Notes: a model not told the origin generated them from the sequence alone. A stretch of 64,000 nt of DNA from Blastocladiella emersonii ATCC 22665 (GCA_025594325.1 JANHCV010000003.1:1054001-1118000); one strand, 5' to 3'. Shown: positions 53,901 to 63,781, counted from the first letter of the stretch. A program made the numbers and translations.

Positions 53901-54483
53901 TGGTGCGCCCGCGACGGTGCCGCACGAGGCCATGGATGTGGACGCGGACGCAGAACCGACACCCGCGCCTGCACCTGCACACGCGCGGCTCGCGCTGGCG
54001 CTCAACTCGGTCATGGACGCGATCCTGCACTCAGTCAACGACGCGGTCGCCGCCGCGGTCCCCGCCTCGCTGCCCGGCGCCGCGGGCGGCAGCGGCATCA
54101 CCCAGGAGCAGCTCAGCGTCGCGCTCGCGCCCATCACCAACACGCTCGGCCAGATGCAGGTGCAGCTCGGCCAGATCCAGATGCGCCTGGACGCGGTAGA
54201 GCGGCTGGTTCACGCGCCGCCGCCGCCAGCTGCTACTACCAGAAGCAGCAGCAGCGCCAGCCCAGCTCGCCAACCACCGCCGCCTCCCGCTGCAGCATCA
54301 ACCTCGCCGCCAGCTGTCTCGCCTCGCCAGGCGCCAGCGCACAGCAGGTCGCCAGTCTCACCACGCGATCTGGCATCTGCGCCTGCAGCCCCATCACGCA
54401 TGGCGACGCCACCAGCAGCAGCGGCTCAGGATGGTGGTGTAGAGGGAGACGTGGGTGAAGAGCCAGAAGATGACGGTGCATAA
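50953..54483 (+). CDS. Gln/Pro-rich putative transcriptional regulator
   Basis: Two exons, 50953-52850 and 52923-54483. The 72-nt intron 52851-52922 (GTACGT...GTAG) is a multiple of three, so the unspliced frame also stays open (1176 codons before removal, 1152 aa after). Residues ~190-290 are the only clearly ordered part: YAFNGERYPLHIAFFDLRGV, WFLNARDVARLFVG, CELACAWQMAAMEELTRFS. The WFLNARDVAR segment is loosely reminiscent of KilA-N/APSES-type DNA-binding folds, but I cannot confirm this. Many CAG-encoded glutamine runs alternate with proline runs. A nuclear signal TRKRARID follows the splice junction. Residues near the C-terminus form a coiled coil (LGQMQVQLGQIQMRLDAVERL). The stop codon lies 4 bp from that of the convergent truncated aminopeptidase. 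Confidence 0.6.
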   Translation: MSSQYYHPAPPPPPSSRGMPAPAPPMSQPPMSQQPQPPPMSQQQQQQQQQPPPGPPMAGYPGPPPPPPPAAKHGRHTPPSYPPQSNGGPPPPAHDGSDASSAHQRQPSGVSALQHPAASGVPNVTWRGPIASPPPSSQHPQQLIQQQRSVQQAPPPPPPPPASQPPQQQQLPVVATTSSGDPIPPVQTGRVGDYAFNGERYPLHIAFFDLRGVWFLNARDVARLFVGVETLNPMVLEDERVREHIIPDPISGAPCIECRMLCELACAWQMAAMEELTRFSPKDILDAAWHGQPARVASLLGSLKVTLASASAPPHALANLASAAAGAGGVVSPGGNGAALSPNALAPPPTASQQHDPAAAVANGKLVAGPHPPPPPASQQQLPVPAPPANPGNGAWPNGRMQAPLTSPPLPPAPSQQQQLNGAVMQQQQLHYAQQQQQQQHQRAGPPHLQQQQQQQIAQPPLPPPATRNGSLPHHPTNDTQVHPAYANGAPAKQQQPPPPPPSQQQQRSGAPSLPPPAPRHPGPPPQQQHRFDGAPPADPGPRYPLQYPAMMNGAPQDGGAVAMSQQQQQHAVESPRNAAFASGAPSSAASSARPSPQFNGAPHLDQQQQQQQQLEHQQLQAARRPRGSSLSEYVLSLKSLPITLLLAHRVLVALRSPQNNTTRKRARIDSSQHLGPTPTSSLLSPLSQPPTNMAPPPPPPLTQQQQQQHRPSSSSPMPSPPIAHGGAHGAVAPSHVHDRIPAAARRLSVGHASMSMSAEQMREIQHLREQQQSIISGRRSNANLHLQQQQQQQQYFEYQQQQQQQQQQHALQYHQQPQQTVAPHGPADPAQQQSQQYYHQQHQQQQHPHSSSSKNLRGLTIKASPVPVMHGPATAAFPAGHASSLHGSTMIAAGPATAPLVPYTPGAPKTPRALPKTKGAPRMGRVGPEASVYRPGDPGTASNPYLAAAAPLAAATTGLHQVADAAATSLGTGAMASDPAAAGAPATVPHEAMDVDADAEPTPAPAPAHARLALALNSVMDAILHSVNDAVAAAVPASLPGAAGGSGITQEQLSVALAPITNTLGQMQVQLGQIQMRLDAVERLVHAPPPPAATTRSSSSASPARQPPPPPAAASTSPPAVSPRQAPAHSRSPVSPRDLASAPAAPSRMATPPAAAAQDGGVEGDVGEEPEDDGA

Positions 54484-54487
54484 TGGT

Positions 54488-57169
54488 TCAAATAGATGGC
54501 GTGGAAGCAAAAAAGCAATACCTGCGATCATGATTTTTCATGCGCCCCATCACGCGACATGACCAACGCGACCTACTGAGGGGTAGCGCACTTGCCTTTT
54601 TGGCTCTTGGCACTGAGAAACGTGCGCGGACCGCGTCGGCCTGGACCAGGTGGTAGTACTCGAACTTGGCAACGAGGCCCTTGCCGAGCGCCGCATCTGC
54701 GACGAACGCGAAATCCTTGGCGCGCGCGTGCGTGGCGAGGATGCGCAGCAGGGCGCCGGCCTGCAGGTACGTCCAGTCGAGCGAGCGGTCGGCGATGGCG
54801 GCGAGCTTGGCGCGCGCAAACTCGAGGGTCAGCGTGTGCGTGAGGTGGACGTGGCCGAGCATGGCAGTGCGCGCCATGTCGTTGGTCTCGGCGTCAATCA
54901 GGTCGAGCGCGAGCTGCACAAACGGCGTGTGGCGGTAGCCCTTGATGGCGCCGACAATCTCCTGGCGGACCCACGGCGACGGCTCGGCGAGCGCGACGGC
55001 GCGCACCTTGCGCAGCGTGGTCAGGTCCGCGTCCTTGAGCAGCGTGCGGAACGCGCGGATGCGCGTGGCGACGTCGGCCGAGTGCTTGGCGACGTTGAGC
55101 AGGATGGGCTGGCCCGGGTTGAACTGGCCGTCGAAGGCGAACAGCTGGAACCCGTTGGGGTCGATCTCGACGCGCGCAGGCTTGGTGCTGCTGGCGCCCG
55201 TGTGGACCGCGGCGATGGCCTTGGCGTTGTTGCCGTCAAACGAGGCGATGGCGCGGTGCACGGTGCCGTCCTCGGTCGTGAACTCGATGGGCACGTCCAT
55301 GGCGAACAGCGGGATGCCCTTGGCGGCGTCGGCCTGGGTCTGGACGAGCGTGACGTGCGCGACGTGCTTGTCGGCGTCGAACGCGTAGGTGGCCTTGAAC
55401 TTAGGGTAGCCCTTGGAGTAGAACCACTGGTCAAAGAAGCGCGTCAGGTTGAGCCCCGAGAACTCCTCCATGACCTTGCGGAAGTCGTCGGTCTCGACTG
55501 TCTTGCCCGAGTAGCGGTGCAGGTACGCAGACACGGCGGGCCAGAAGATGGCGTCGCCGAGGAGGCCGCGCAGCATGTGGATGCGCGCTGCGCCGCCGGG
55601 GTACAGGTGGCCGTCGAACATGGACCACGAGTGATCAAACCGGCGGCACACGATGGGCCGGAGGTAGCGCGCAGTCTCGGCAATGTACCGCTCCTGGCAC
55701 ATGAAGAGGTTGTAGCGGCTGTGGTCGCAGCCGAACGTGGCGGGCGGGTCGGTGCGGCCGGCGTAGTAGCCCTCGGCCTGGAACACGAGCGGGATGTAGG
55801 TCGCCCACGACTCCTTGAGCCACGCATGCTCGAAGTGGCGCATTACGGTCACGTCGCCAAACCAGGTGTGCACGGCCTCGTGGATGTCGGTGCCGTCAAT
55901 GGCAAACTTGCGGTCGCGCGCGTGGATCTTGTCGAGCGCAGCGATATCAGTCCACGTCACAAACGAGATGTTCTCCATGGCGCCGCCCGACTAGAAAATT
56001 CGTGGGAATGGTTCGTGGTGAGTGAAGGGGTTTGAGGTCTGGGGTGAGCGCTGTAGGTCGGCGGCCAAAGAACGCGTCTCAAGCAGCACTTGGCCACCCA
56101 GCAAAACACCCAGCAAAGAAACACGTACGTAGGGCGTGGCGACCTGGTAGTACTTGCCCCAGGGGAGCGGAAAGTCGAGCTTGGCCGAGAGCCACTCGAG
56201 GATCTCGGGGGTGCGGTCGAGGCCGCGGAACAGGTCGGCGGCGGGCATCTTCTGCGTGCCGTAGTACTTGATCGGGATGATGGCGCCGTTGGCGAGCTTG
56301 GCGGGGCGGTTGTCAATGGTGACAAAGTCGCCGGCGGCGACGCACAGGAGGTAGCTCGGGCACGGGAAGTCAAGCGCCCAGTTGACTGTCTTGCGGCCGT
56401 CGGCAACCGACTCGGACACGAGGTCGCCGTTGGCCACGGCGTGGTAGGCCTCGGGCACGGTGAGCGCGAAACTCAGGCGCGGGCGGACCGCGGGCAGGTC
56501 GACGCACGGCAGCCAGTAGCGGGCGCGCTCTGTCTCGTGGTCGGTGACGGCAAAGGTGCCGTGCGACGGGTCGCCGTGGCGCGGGCCGTTGAAGTGCATG
56601 CCGGCGACGGGGGTCTCAACGCGGTAGGTGACGGTGATCTTGCGCTCCTCGCCCTTGGCAGCAAACGGCGCGGTCCAGCGGACGTGGATCTCCTTGCCGT
56701 CGTAGTCGAAGCCGGCGACGCCCTCGCCGGTGACGCGCACGTTGTCAAAACCAACGGCGTGCAGCGTCAGGCGCGATGTGACGTCGGCAAGCGCGGCGGC
56801 GGGCACGACATTGCAGCAGACCGTGTGCGTGACGGCGCCATCGAGCGCGGCGTTGGCGAAATCAAAGTCAGCGGCGACATGCATGTGCACAGGCTCGAGG
56901 GCCATGTCAGGCGCGAAGCTCTTGACGGCATTGGCGGCGGCAAAGCCCTCAAGGTTGTTGGCCGTCTTGGCCGGGGCCGCGGCCATCTCGAGCGCGGCGG
57001 CGAGCGCGACTTCGGCGTCGGCCATGCCGAGGATGGCATGTGTCTTGGGACAGCAAATGGGTATGGTTGCAGCTGTGGTTGATGTGTAGGTCAGTGCGTT
57101 GGAAAGATTTGAAGCCTGCTTCAAGGGAAAGAAAGAGCAAGGGTCAGAAGGTGGGTATATTGAAATCAT
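54488..57169 (-). CDS. Truncated M1 aminopeptidase, recent inverted copy of the 18356 gene
   Basis: Two exons, 57169-56129 and 55990-54488 (847 aa from the ATG at 57169), with the intron 55991-56128 identical to intron 1 of the large gene. GGAMEN and HEAVH are intact. One Arg is Cys (TFGCDHSR). The copy stops matching at about 54624 in the M1 helical region and runs into unrelated DNA, giving a novel ~45-residue tail ending FFASTPSI. The whole M3 half is missing. The ATG used by the full gene is ATA here, so translation must start at 57169 (adding MISIYPPSDP and more) or at the internal Met at 57026. It could be an expressed M1-only enzyme or a pseudogene; the clean open frame may only reflect youth. 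Confidence 0.75.
54624..57037 (-). repeat. Near-identical 2.4-kb duplicated segment, copy B
   Basis: Gap-free inverted partner of 18383-20796. The 5' flank beyond 57037 still resembles the flank of copy A (18282-18382) but is clearly diverged and A/T-shifted, so the identity break is sharp. Confidence 0.9.
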
Positions 57170-59383
57170 ACGTTTCTTGCACCATAGAGATGCATCAAAA
57201 GAGAGCCAGGAAGGGCAAAGCGCTGGTTCAGCCGTGATGAAAGCTTCTCCAGTGTCATGGAGTCCAGGCGTTCACCAAGAAACTTGGCCAGCACATGGGG
57301 ATCAGGCAGAGGCTGCTCCATGGGCTTCCACCCCTTGGCTGAGGCCTTGGGGTGAGAAGGATGGTACTGTGGGTTGTACATCCCATCCATGCGCCCAGGA
57401 GGAGGGAAGAGAGCAACACCTGTGGACTTGGTGAGATCCAGAGGCACCACATGAAGCGTGAGTGTTGACTTGACAAGTGGTGGGTCAGCCTTGTAGAAGA
57501 AGTGCCCAAAGCCTGGACCAGCGCTCGAGGTGATGGGGCGGGACTGCAGGATCTTGGCAAGAGGGGCAGGAAGGGCCGAGAGGGAAGGCAGGCCCTTGAG
57601 AAGCTGCGGCGTGGTAACATGCTTGTTGTTGGAGTTGTGGACAGCTGCAGAACCCAGAGAGCGTGAGACCAGAACTGCTGGATCAGGTACTGGGGTGCCT
57701 GCAGCAAGCAGGTCACCATCCTGCTTGGTGTCAGGTTTCCACTTGGTCGCCTTGCGGATGTCACGGTAGTGCAAAGTCATGATGGTCTGCTGGATTGTGT
57801 TGGCCTTGTATGCTGCCTTGGTTGCTGTTGAAATACGTTCTGGGCCTTGGACCACCATTGCACCAGCAATCTTGAGCTGCTTGAGGTCCAGCTTGGCTGG
57901 AGACATGCTGCAGAGAAGCTTGACCTGGCCGGATCTGCTGCGCTCACACACAACAGCATGCACATCTCCCACAAGGCCCACAAGAACGTGCTGGTTGAGC
58001 TGGAAGGCAAAGCCAAAGCTGCATCCACCATCCAATGGGGCAATGGTCTCGGCCAGTGTGGAGGTGCTGGCACCTGCGTTGACAAGCTGCAAGTAGTCAG
58101 AGAGGATGGAGGTGCACTGGTCCAGACAAAGCCGCCTGTCCTCAGTGCGCACCCACCCCTCCAGCTGCAGCTTGAGGCAGTTGAGGTCCTTGGGGTCAGT
58201 CAGGTCCCAGTCGCTCTGCTCAAACACGTCCTGCAGGCTTGCAAGCGTGCTGGGAGACAGGAGCTCGTCATGGAAAAGTTGGTGGTTGCTGGCACCACAC
58301 GCCATGGCGTAGACATGGATGCCGGGCAGGTGGTCCTCAAAGCGCACATCATCACGCTGAGAGGCCCAGGAGCGATCCACCTCAAGCACAACATTCTACA
58401 CATTGAGGTTGAGGGTTAGTCCACCTTGCAGACATGTGTAGAAATGCAAATGTACTGGAGGAAGAGGTGGTGGTGAAGGAGTCTTGCGGGGAGCTGCTGG
58501 AGCTGGAGCTGGAGCTGGAGCTGGAGCTGGGGCAGATTTGATAATCTTGTGGCGCTTGGGCCGTGGAAGGAGAGTGCGAGAGCGGGGACCTGGCCGCTTG
58601 CGAGGGAGAGAGAGATTGATTTCAATGGAGATGTTTGAGAGCAGGATAGGGTGTTGGGCACAGGTGTTGGTGGTGGGGGCAGCAGCAGCAGAAATGGTTG
58701 GAGTGGGTTGCACTGCAGGGGGGACAGGTTCAGCTACCACCACAGGTACAGGGGGAGGTGGAGGAGGTGGAGGCACAGGAGGATCAGAGGATGGAGTGGA
58801 AGAGAGGAGGATGTGCTCTGGCTCAGCTGGTGGTGGGAGAGAGAGATCAAAAGCAGGAGCAGGAGGAGAAGGCGCAGGAGGAGAAGGCGCAGCGCTCACA
58901 GCTTCCACACCTTGACATTCAGGCATACTAAAGGTTAGAGTCCAATTTCAGCGCGGTCATGAGGGTATAGACATACCATCATCAACTTGGACTTTGTGGA
59001 CAAGATCCAGAAGCGCATCCAACGCCTTTTGATCCTGAGCACGTTCCAACCTCAGTGTCAGCCACGTTCAAGGACCACGGAGTGGGAAAACAGCGTACGT
59101 CATCAAGATCCGTGTTCTGGATGAGCGTGTCCAGGAGCTGCACGTTGGGCGGAACAGGAGGTAGGCTGAGCAGGTCAATGGCGCGTGTCTTGACAGACGC
59201 GCCCATGTAGTCACGTGCTAGCCGCGGCTGGAGGTACTGCATCTTGGAGAGGTGATGGTGCCGCCGCGAGACGAGGTGGGCAAGCGCCTCATTGTGCTCG
59301 TCCGGGTCCTCAATGGCCAGGCAGACCAGGCCCTCGAGCTTGTGTGGGCGTGGGCGCAGGCGGGCCCGTCCAGCGCTTGACAT
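57166..59383 (-). CDS. PP2C-like (PPM-fold) protein, probably catalytically inactive
   Basis: Four exons: 59383-59099, 59025-58977, 58910-58456 and 58395-57166 (2019 nt, 672 aa). Alternative acceptors exist for exons 2 and 3. Intron 58396-58455 has a CTAAC branch motif. Residues 1-110 are helical and unrecognised; ~115-260 are Pro-rich with basic clusters (LPRKRPGPRSR) and a PAPAPA run. The last ~410 residues follow a PP2C pattern: DDVRFEDHLPGIHVYAMACG (motif RxxMED...VYDGHGG), DGGCSFGFAFQ, VLVGLVGDVHAVVCER (NVGDSRAV-like) and LVSRSLGSAA (SRALGD-like). The metal-binding Asp residues of the DGHGG and GD motifs are changed or absent in part, as in TAB1-type pseudophosphatases. Codon use is much less GC-rich than its neighbours. 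The fold call is inference. Confidence 0.5.
58497..58530. repeat. CTGGAG hexanucleotide microsatellite
   Basis: It encodes the Pro-Ala alternation in the linker of the PP2C-like protein on the minus strand. Confidence 0.85.
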
Positions 59384-59728
59384 GGTGGTGGATGAGAGTG
59401 TTGAAGTGGAGTTGGTTGGATGAGAGTGAGAGTTTGTGGCGGGGCGGGCTCAAATTTATTAATGTGAGGGGGGCGGCAGGTGGGATAGGGATGGCGTGAG
59501 AAAATTCTCCGAGGCACGTGACGCCCTGAACCTGAAACACGGAGTCGCCGCGCCACCTGTCCGTCGGTGCGCCACACTTTGATCATTGTGATACTGGGCT
59601 CACTCTCCCTGTATGCGCCGACTGACCGATCTGCGACCGCTCCGCACTCCATGCAAACATAAGAATTTGAGCTCCCGCCCCTCGGGGCGGGCCCCGTCTC
59701 CCTTCCACAACATTGTTGATGAATCGCA
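59384..59728. promoter_or_regulatory. Divergent promoter, PP2C-like (-) and 59729 gene (+)
   Basis: 345 bp between divergent starts. Base composition shifts from the A/T-richer island to normal GC within this stretch. No motif was assigned. Confidence 0.4.
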
Positions 59729-60865
59729 ATGCCGCTCTCAAAGCAACGCCGCGCTCTTGACCCGATTGCTGCACCTTCGCCCGCGCTCGCACCTGCGCCC
59801 TCCTCGCTCGCACAGGCCTCTGTGAAACCGCTGCCGCCCGCTGGCGCACGGGCAAGCGAGGGCAAGCTTGAGGTCAAGGGGGTCGGCGGGCCCACTCCGC
59901 CGCCACCCGTTCCTGCTGCCGTTCGCCGCCCATCGCAGTCCGGATGCAAAGCCGGTTGTCGCTGCGGCAAGTGCGCCAGCCGCAGCAGCACTGCGACCAA
60001 ACCCGCTGCGCCGCCGCGCCCGCCGCGCAAGCTGGAACCCGTCCAGCGCAAGGAATCGACCACTACTGTGACCGCGGACCCGCTGCCGCCTGTCCCAGTA
60101 CCCGCCGCTGAACCTGCACCGCCCTCGCCGCCGCCCTCTGTCGTTCCCGCTGCGACCGTCGATCCGCACGCTGACGTGTTCGCCTCGCCGCTCGAGCGCG
60201 CCCTGTCCGCGTGGCCCTTTGCGCTCCCGCAGTCGCCCGACGAGATCGTGTCCATCAAGCTGACGCACCTCATGGCGGCGCTCGAGTACGCCGCGTCGAT
60301 CGGCAAGTGCCCTGTCATTCTCGACAAGTCAGGCAAGATCGACGTGTTTTTCGCGCACCGCCACTGCACTGTGGTCGAGTGCAAGCCGCTAGTCCTCGAC
60401 GTCTTCTTCCGGCACACATCGTCGGCCGTGGACGCGGCGCGGCACATCGCGGACCGCGTGCGCGCGGCGATGCGCGTCGGCGCGTACCTGCTGCTGCGGT
60501 GCACGGACGCGGCGCCGAGTTTCACCAAGCTCGCGGCCGCGACGCAGGAGCCGCCGGGCGACGATATCGGCGACGCGATCGCGCCGCCGCCCGCGGACGT
60601 CATGGACGCGCAGCTCGCGTGGTTCCCGTTCCCCGGCCTGTTCGACCCGGCCGAGCTCACGGGCGACGCGACGGTGCGCAAGCTCGACCCGCTCAACCTG
60701 CCGGGCACGGTGCGCAAGGCCAACGACGAGCCGCTCGTCCCGCGCGACGGGTTCCAGGTGCTCGTCACGTCGTCGTTTGACCCCGAGGACGCGCGCGAGT
60801 TTCTCGCGCCCAGTTTGCCGCTCGGCCGGTGCCTGTTCTTCCACGTCGCTGATCCGAACAACTAG
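59729..60865 (+). CDS. Unrecognised protein with Cys cluster and conserved alpha/beta domain
   Basis: A single frame of 378 aa. Residues 1-150 are Pro/Ala-rich with one striking cluster, GCKAGCRCGKC (Cys 73, 77, 79 and 82; C-x3-C-x-C-x2-C), which looks like a metal-binding knuckle. Residues ~155-375 look like an ordered alpha/beta domain: VSIKLTHLMAALEYAASIG, KCPVILDKSGKIDVFF, CKPLVLDVFFRHTSSAVD, AYLLLRCTDAAPSF, and the end GRCLFFHVADPNN. The pattern GK-P-V-I-L-D-x-S-G-x is loosely like domains in ciliary IQ/ankyrin proteins, but I cannot support a family. It is convergent with the membrane-protein gene, with 42 bp between stops. Confidence 0.55.
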   Translation: MPLSKQRRALDPIAAPSPALAPAPSSLAQASVKPLPPAGARASEGKLEVKGVGGPTPPPPVPAAVRRPSQSGCKAGCRCGKCASRSSTATKPAAPPRPPRKLEPVQRKESTTTVTADPLPPVPVPAAEPAPPSPPPSVVPAATVDPHADVFASPLERALSAWPFALPQSPDEIVSIKLTHLMAALEYAASIGKCPVILDKSGKIDVFFAHRHCTVVECKPLVLDVFFRHTSSAVDAARHIADRVRAAMRVGAYLLLRCTDAAPSFTKLAAATQEPPGDDIGDAIAPPPADVMDAQLAWFPFPGLFDPAELTGDATVRKLDPLNLPGTVRKANDEPLVPRDGFQVLVTSSFDPEDAREFLAPSLPLGRCLFFHVADPNN

Positions 60866-60907
60866 TGGAGCCTGTATATCACACAAAATAGTCGGAGTGT
60901 TTGTTTA

Positions 60908-63781
60908 TTATTGCAACCCATGCTTCTCGCGCCACGCGTTCCAGTCGTCCCACGCCTCAAGCAGGATCTGGCCGAGCGAGATCCCCTCGTCCTGCTCGCC
61001 GCCGTCGTCGCCGCCCGGCGCCGCGAGATCGGGCGTCAGCGCCTTGGCGTACGTCTCGACCGCCGCCTGCGTGTAGCACTGCAGCGCGCGCGGGTGGAAC
61101 GCGTGCATGATGAGCCGGTGCGCGCGCGCTGACACGCTGCGGGCCCGCGTCCACGCGGCATCGAGCTGCGTCGCGTTCGGGGCCGCGTCGTGCAGCGCGG
61201 CGGCCGCGAGGTTGGCGAGAATCCGCGTGAGCGGCCGGTTCGCCGCGGCGGGGACGCGCAAAAAGTGCTCGCCCTCAACCGCGAGGTGCGTCCAGTGCCC
61301 GCCGGGCACCGCGAGCCCGGACTCGAGCGCGACCACGGTCCCGCACTCGAACAGGTCGCGCAGCACGGCGAGGAGCGCGGTCGGCGCCCAGTCTTCGTGC
61401 TCGGCGGCGCGGTGCGTGGACTTGTGGTGGCTGCGGCGGCACTGCCGCGCAACGACCGCGATACGCGCGCCGCACGCGTGGCGGACCGCAGCGGCGTCGA
61501 CAGCGCAGTCGTCGATCACCGCCGCCGCCGTGGGGTCTTTCGCCAAAAACGCGGGGTTCCGCACGTCCGCGTCGAGATGTGCTGCGAGCCCGGCGTGCGA
61601 CGCCGCGAGCGAGTTGTACATCGGGAGGTACGCATGTCCCTCGCCCAGCTCGGCGCGCGCGAGCGCCCAGACGAGCGGCGCGCGGGCCGCGTCGACGGCG
61701 TCGCGCGGGACACCGTGCGCGAAGACGAACCGCGTGTCGACGGCAGTCTGCAGCGCGGGCGACTCGCGCAGGACGTCCTGGATGAGGAGCGCGGCGGCGA
61801 GCGTCGACCGGTCGAGGACCAGTGTGTGCGGGTCCTCAAGCAGGTGCACCTGGCCGTTGTGCACGGCGACGCCGAGGCACGGCGGGGACCACGAGGCGCA
61901 GGTGTGCCGCACGCGGGAAATGTCGGCGTAGGAGAGTGAGGCCGCGGTGGTGCGCAGCGCGGCGAGCGGCGCTGTCAGGTTGGCGTACGCCGCGCAGCTG
62001 TGTGCCTCGAGCAGCTCGAAGGGCGGCGGGACGAGGTGATGGTGGTGCGGCGGGAGAGTCGCGTTGGTCGAGGTGGCGGGCGAGTTCGAGCCGTCATTAC
62101 GGAGCGCGGGATCCGTGGAAGAGATACCGGTTGCTGCGGGCGACGCGGGGACCGTCGTCGTGCGGCCGGCGGGCGCGAGGTCCATGGGCGGCTGCACGTC
62201 CTGGTTGACGGACGCAACATCGGCGCCGACCTTGCGCGTGTACGCCTCGGGCAGCTGGAGTGCGGCGTTGACGGCGATCCCGACGAGGAGGACGAGGACG
62301 AGCCCGATAATGAGCGCGAGCGAGCGCATGAGCGTGGCGACGGGCTTGCTGGGCCGCTGGGACGCGACGAGCAGGGTGCCCATGGAGACGAGGGCGGCGC
62401 CGGCGGCGAGGCCGAGCGAGGGCAGGTCGGCGTCGCCCGGGTTCACGACCATGGCGGTCTTGACGGCGGCCGACGTCAGGCACCGGTACGCGACGACGAC
62501 GCCCGTCAGGTACATGAAGGTGGACTCGGCGCCGCTGGCCCACGGCTCGGCGGCCTTGAGGTTGGTGATGTTGGCGCCGCCGTCGTGCAGCAAGAAGAAG
62601 GGCAGGAGCAGGTTCAGGGCCACGTCGGCGATCAGAAACTCCCACGAGCCCATGCGCAGGAACAGCAGCCGCACCGAGCCGCCGCTCCAGTCGTTGCACT
62701 TGAGCGCCGACACGCCGTACGCGATCGAGAGAAGCTACACGCGCGCGAAGCTCGGTCAGCCCGGTTCGTGGTGCGGGGACAGGAAGTCGCGTACGAAGCT
62801 CGTCGTCGCAATGACGGTGAAAATAGACCTTGGCGGGATCGAGAAGAGGGCGTGCGAGCGCTGGCGGTTGAGCTTGGACAGCTGGTACAGGAGCATGACG
62901 ACGGCGAGGGCGCGCAGGACCGCGTCGAGGAACAGCACGCCGACGACGTGGGCCGAGTACTGCGGGTTCATGGCGAACAGGACGAGGTGCGCGCCCCAGC
63001 TCACGGCGAGCATGCCCATGAGGCGGAGCGGGGACAGGTAGTCGATGTAGACCGAGCTGTGGCGCAGACGCGGGTGTGAGCAGGGAGGATCGAGACCGCG
63101 AGGTACGCGGGGGAGCGCGTACTAGAAGAGACTCACGAAGAACGGCAGCCACGGGTTGTGCAGACCCATGAGGCTCGCGGATCGCAGCGAAAAGGATGCC
63201 CAGGCGAGCAGGACCTGGAGCGCGATCATGGGCGCCCAGTTCCACCCGAGGCGCAGCGTCTGCTCGTCACCATCACGGTCAGCTGCGGATGGCGATGCGG
63301 GCGACGCCAGCGCGGGGTCGATCCCAAAGTCAGCGAGCGGCGTGTGCGACCCGTGGCGCTGGTGCGTGGACGCGCGGTTGGGCCGGTCCGAGAAGGCGGA
63401 CGTGAGCCCGGTGCCGGACGGGTGCGGGCCGGCCTCGGCCATCTCAATGGACGCGGACGCGGTGCCGCCGCCGCCGGCGGTCCCGCCCCGACACGCGCCG
63501 TCGTTGGTGTCGTTGTCGTCGTCAGCGTGCAGCGTCGGGACGGACGAGTAGGGCGAGCGGTACGCGGCAGCGGCGGCCGAGTGCGGGTACCAGCGGTGGG
63601 CGGCGAGCGCGGCGAGGGCGACGAGCGCGTGCACGGCGAGCCCCTCGAGGTACTGGGTGTGCATGTAGGCGACGAGCGTGTGGCCGAGGTCCGTGTGCAC
63701 GTAGGCGGCGGCGAGCGCGCAGGCCATGGCGACGCCGCCGATGCGGCCGAGCACGCCGCGCTGGACGGGCGAGATGGACAT
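60908..63781 (-). CDS. Multi-pass membrane protein with Cys-containing C-terminal domain
   Basis: Three exons: 63781-63123, 63056-62795 and 62734-60908 (2748 nt, 915 aa). Introns 63057-63122 and 62735-62794 both have GTACGC donors and join FFVSLFY to SVYIDYLSPLRLMG and TTSF to LLSIAYGVSALKCNDWS. About ten membrane helices are visible: residues ~10-70, ~185-280, and a later cluster including FLIADVALNLLLPFFLL, GLAAGAALVSMGTLLVA and LALIIGLVLVLLVGIAV. The last ~450 residues are soluble, with paired cysteines (HSCAAYANLT, RHTCASWSPPC, IDDCAVDAAAVRHAC) and N-glycosylation-like NLT and NAT sites, so probably lumenal or extracellular. I do not recognise the family. An in-frame ATG at 63907 would add 42 residues. 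Confidence 0.6.

Larger units (their letters stand above)
57040..59400. other. Compositional island of lower GC
   Basis: By eye this ~2.3 kb has far more A and T, and codon third positions are less GC-biased, than anything else coding in the window. It coincides with the PP2C-like gene and ends sharply at the boundary of duplicated copy B. Confidence 0.65.
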
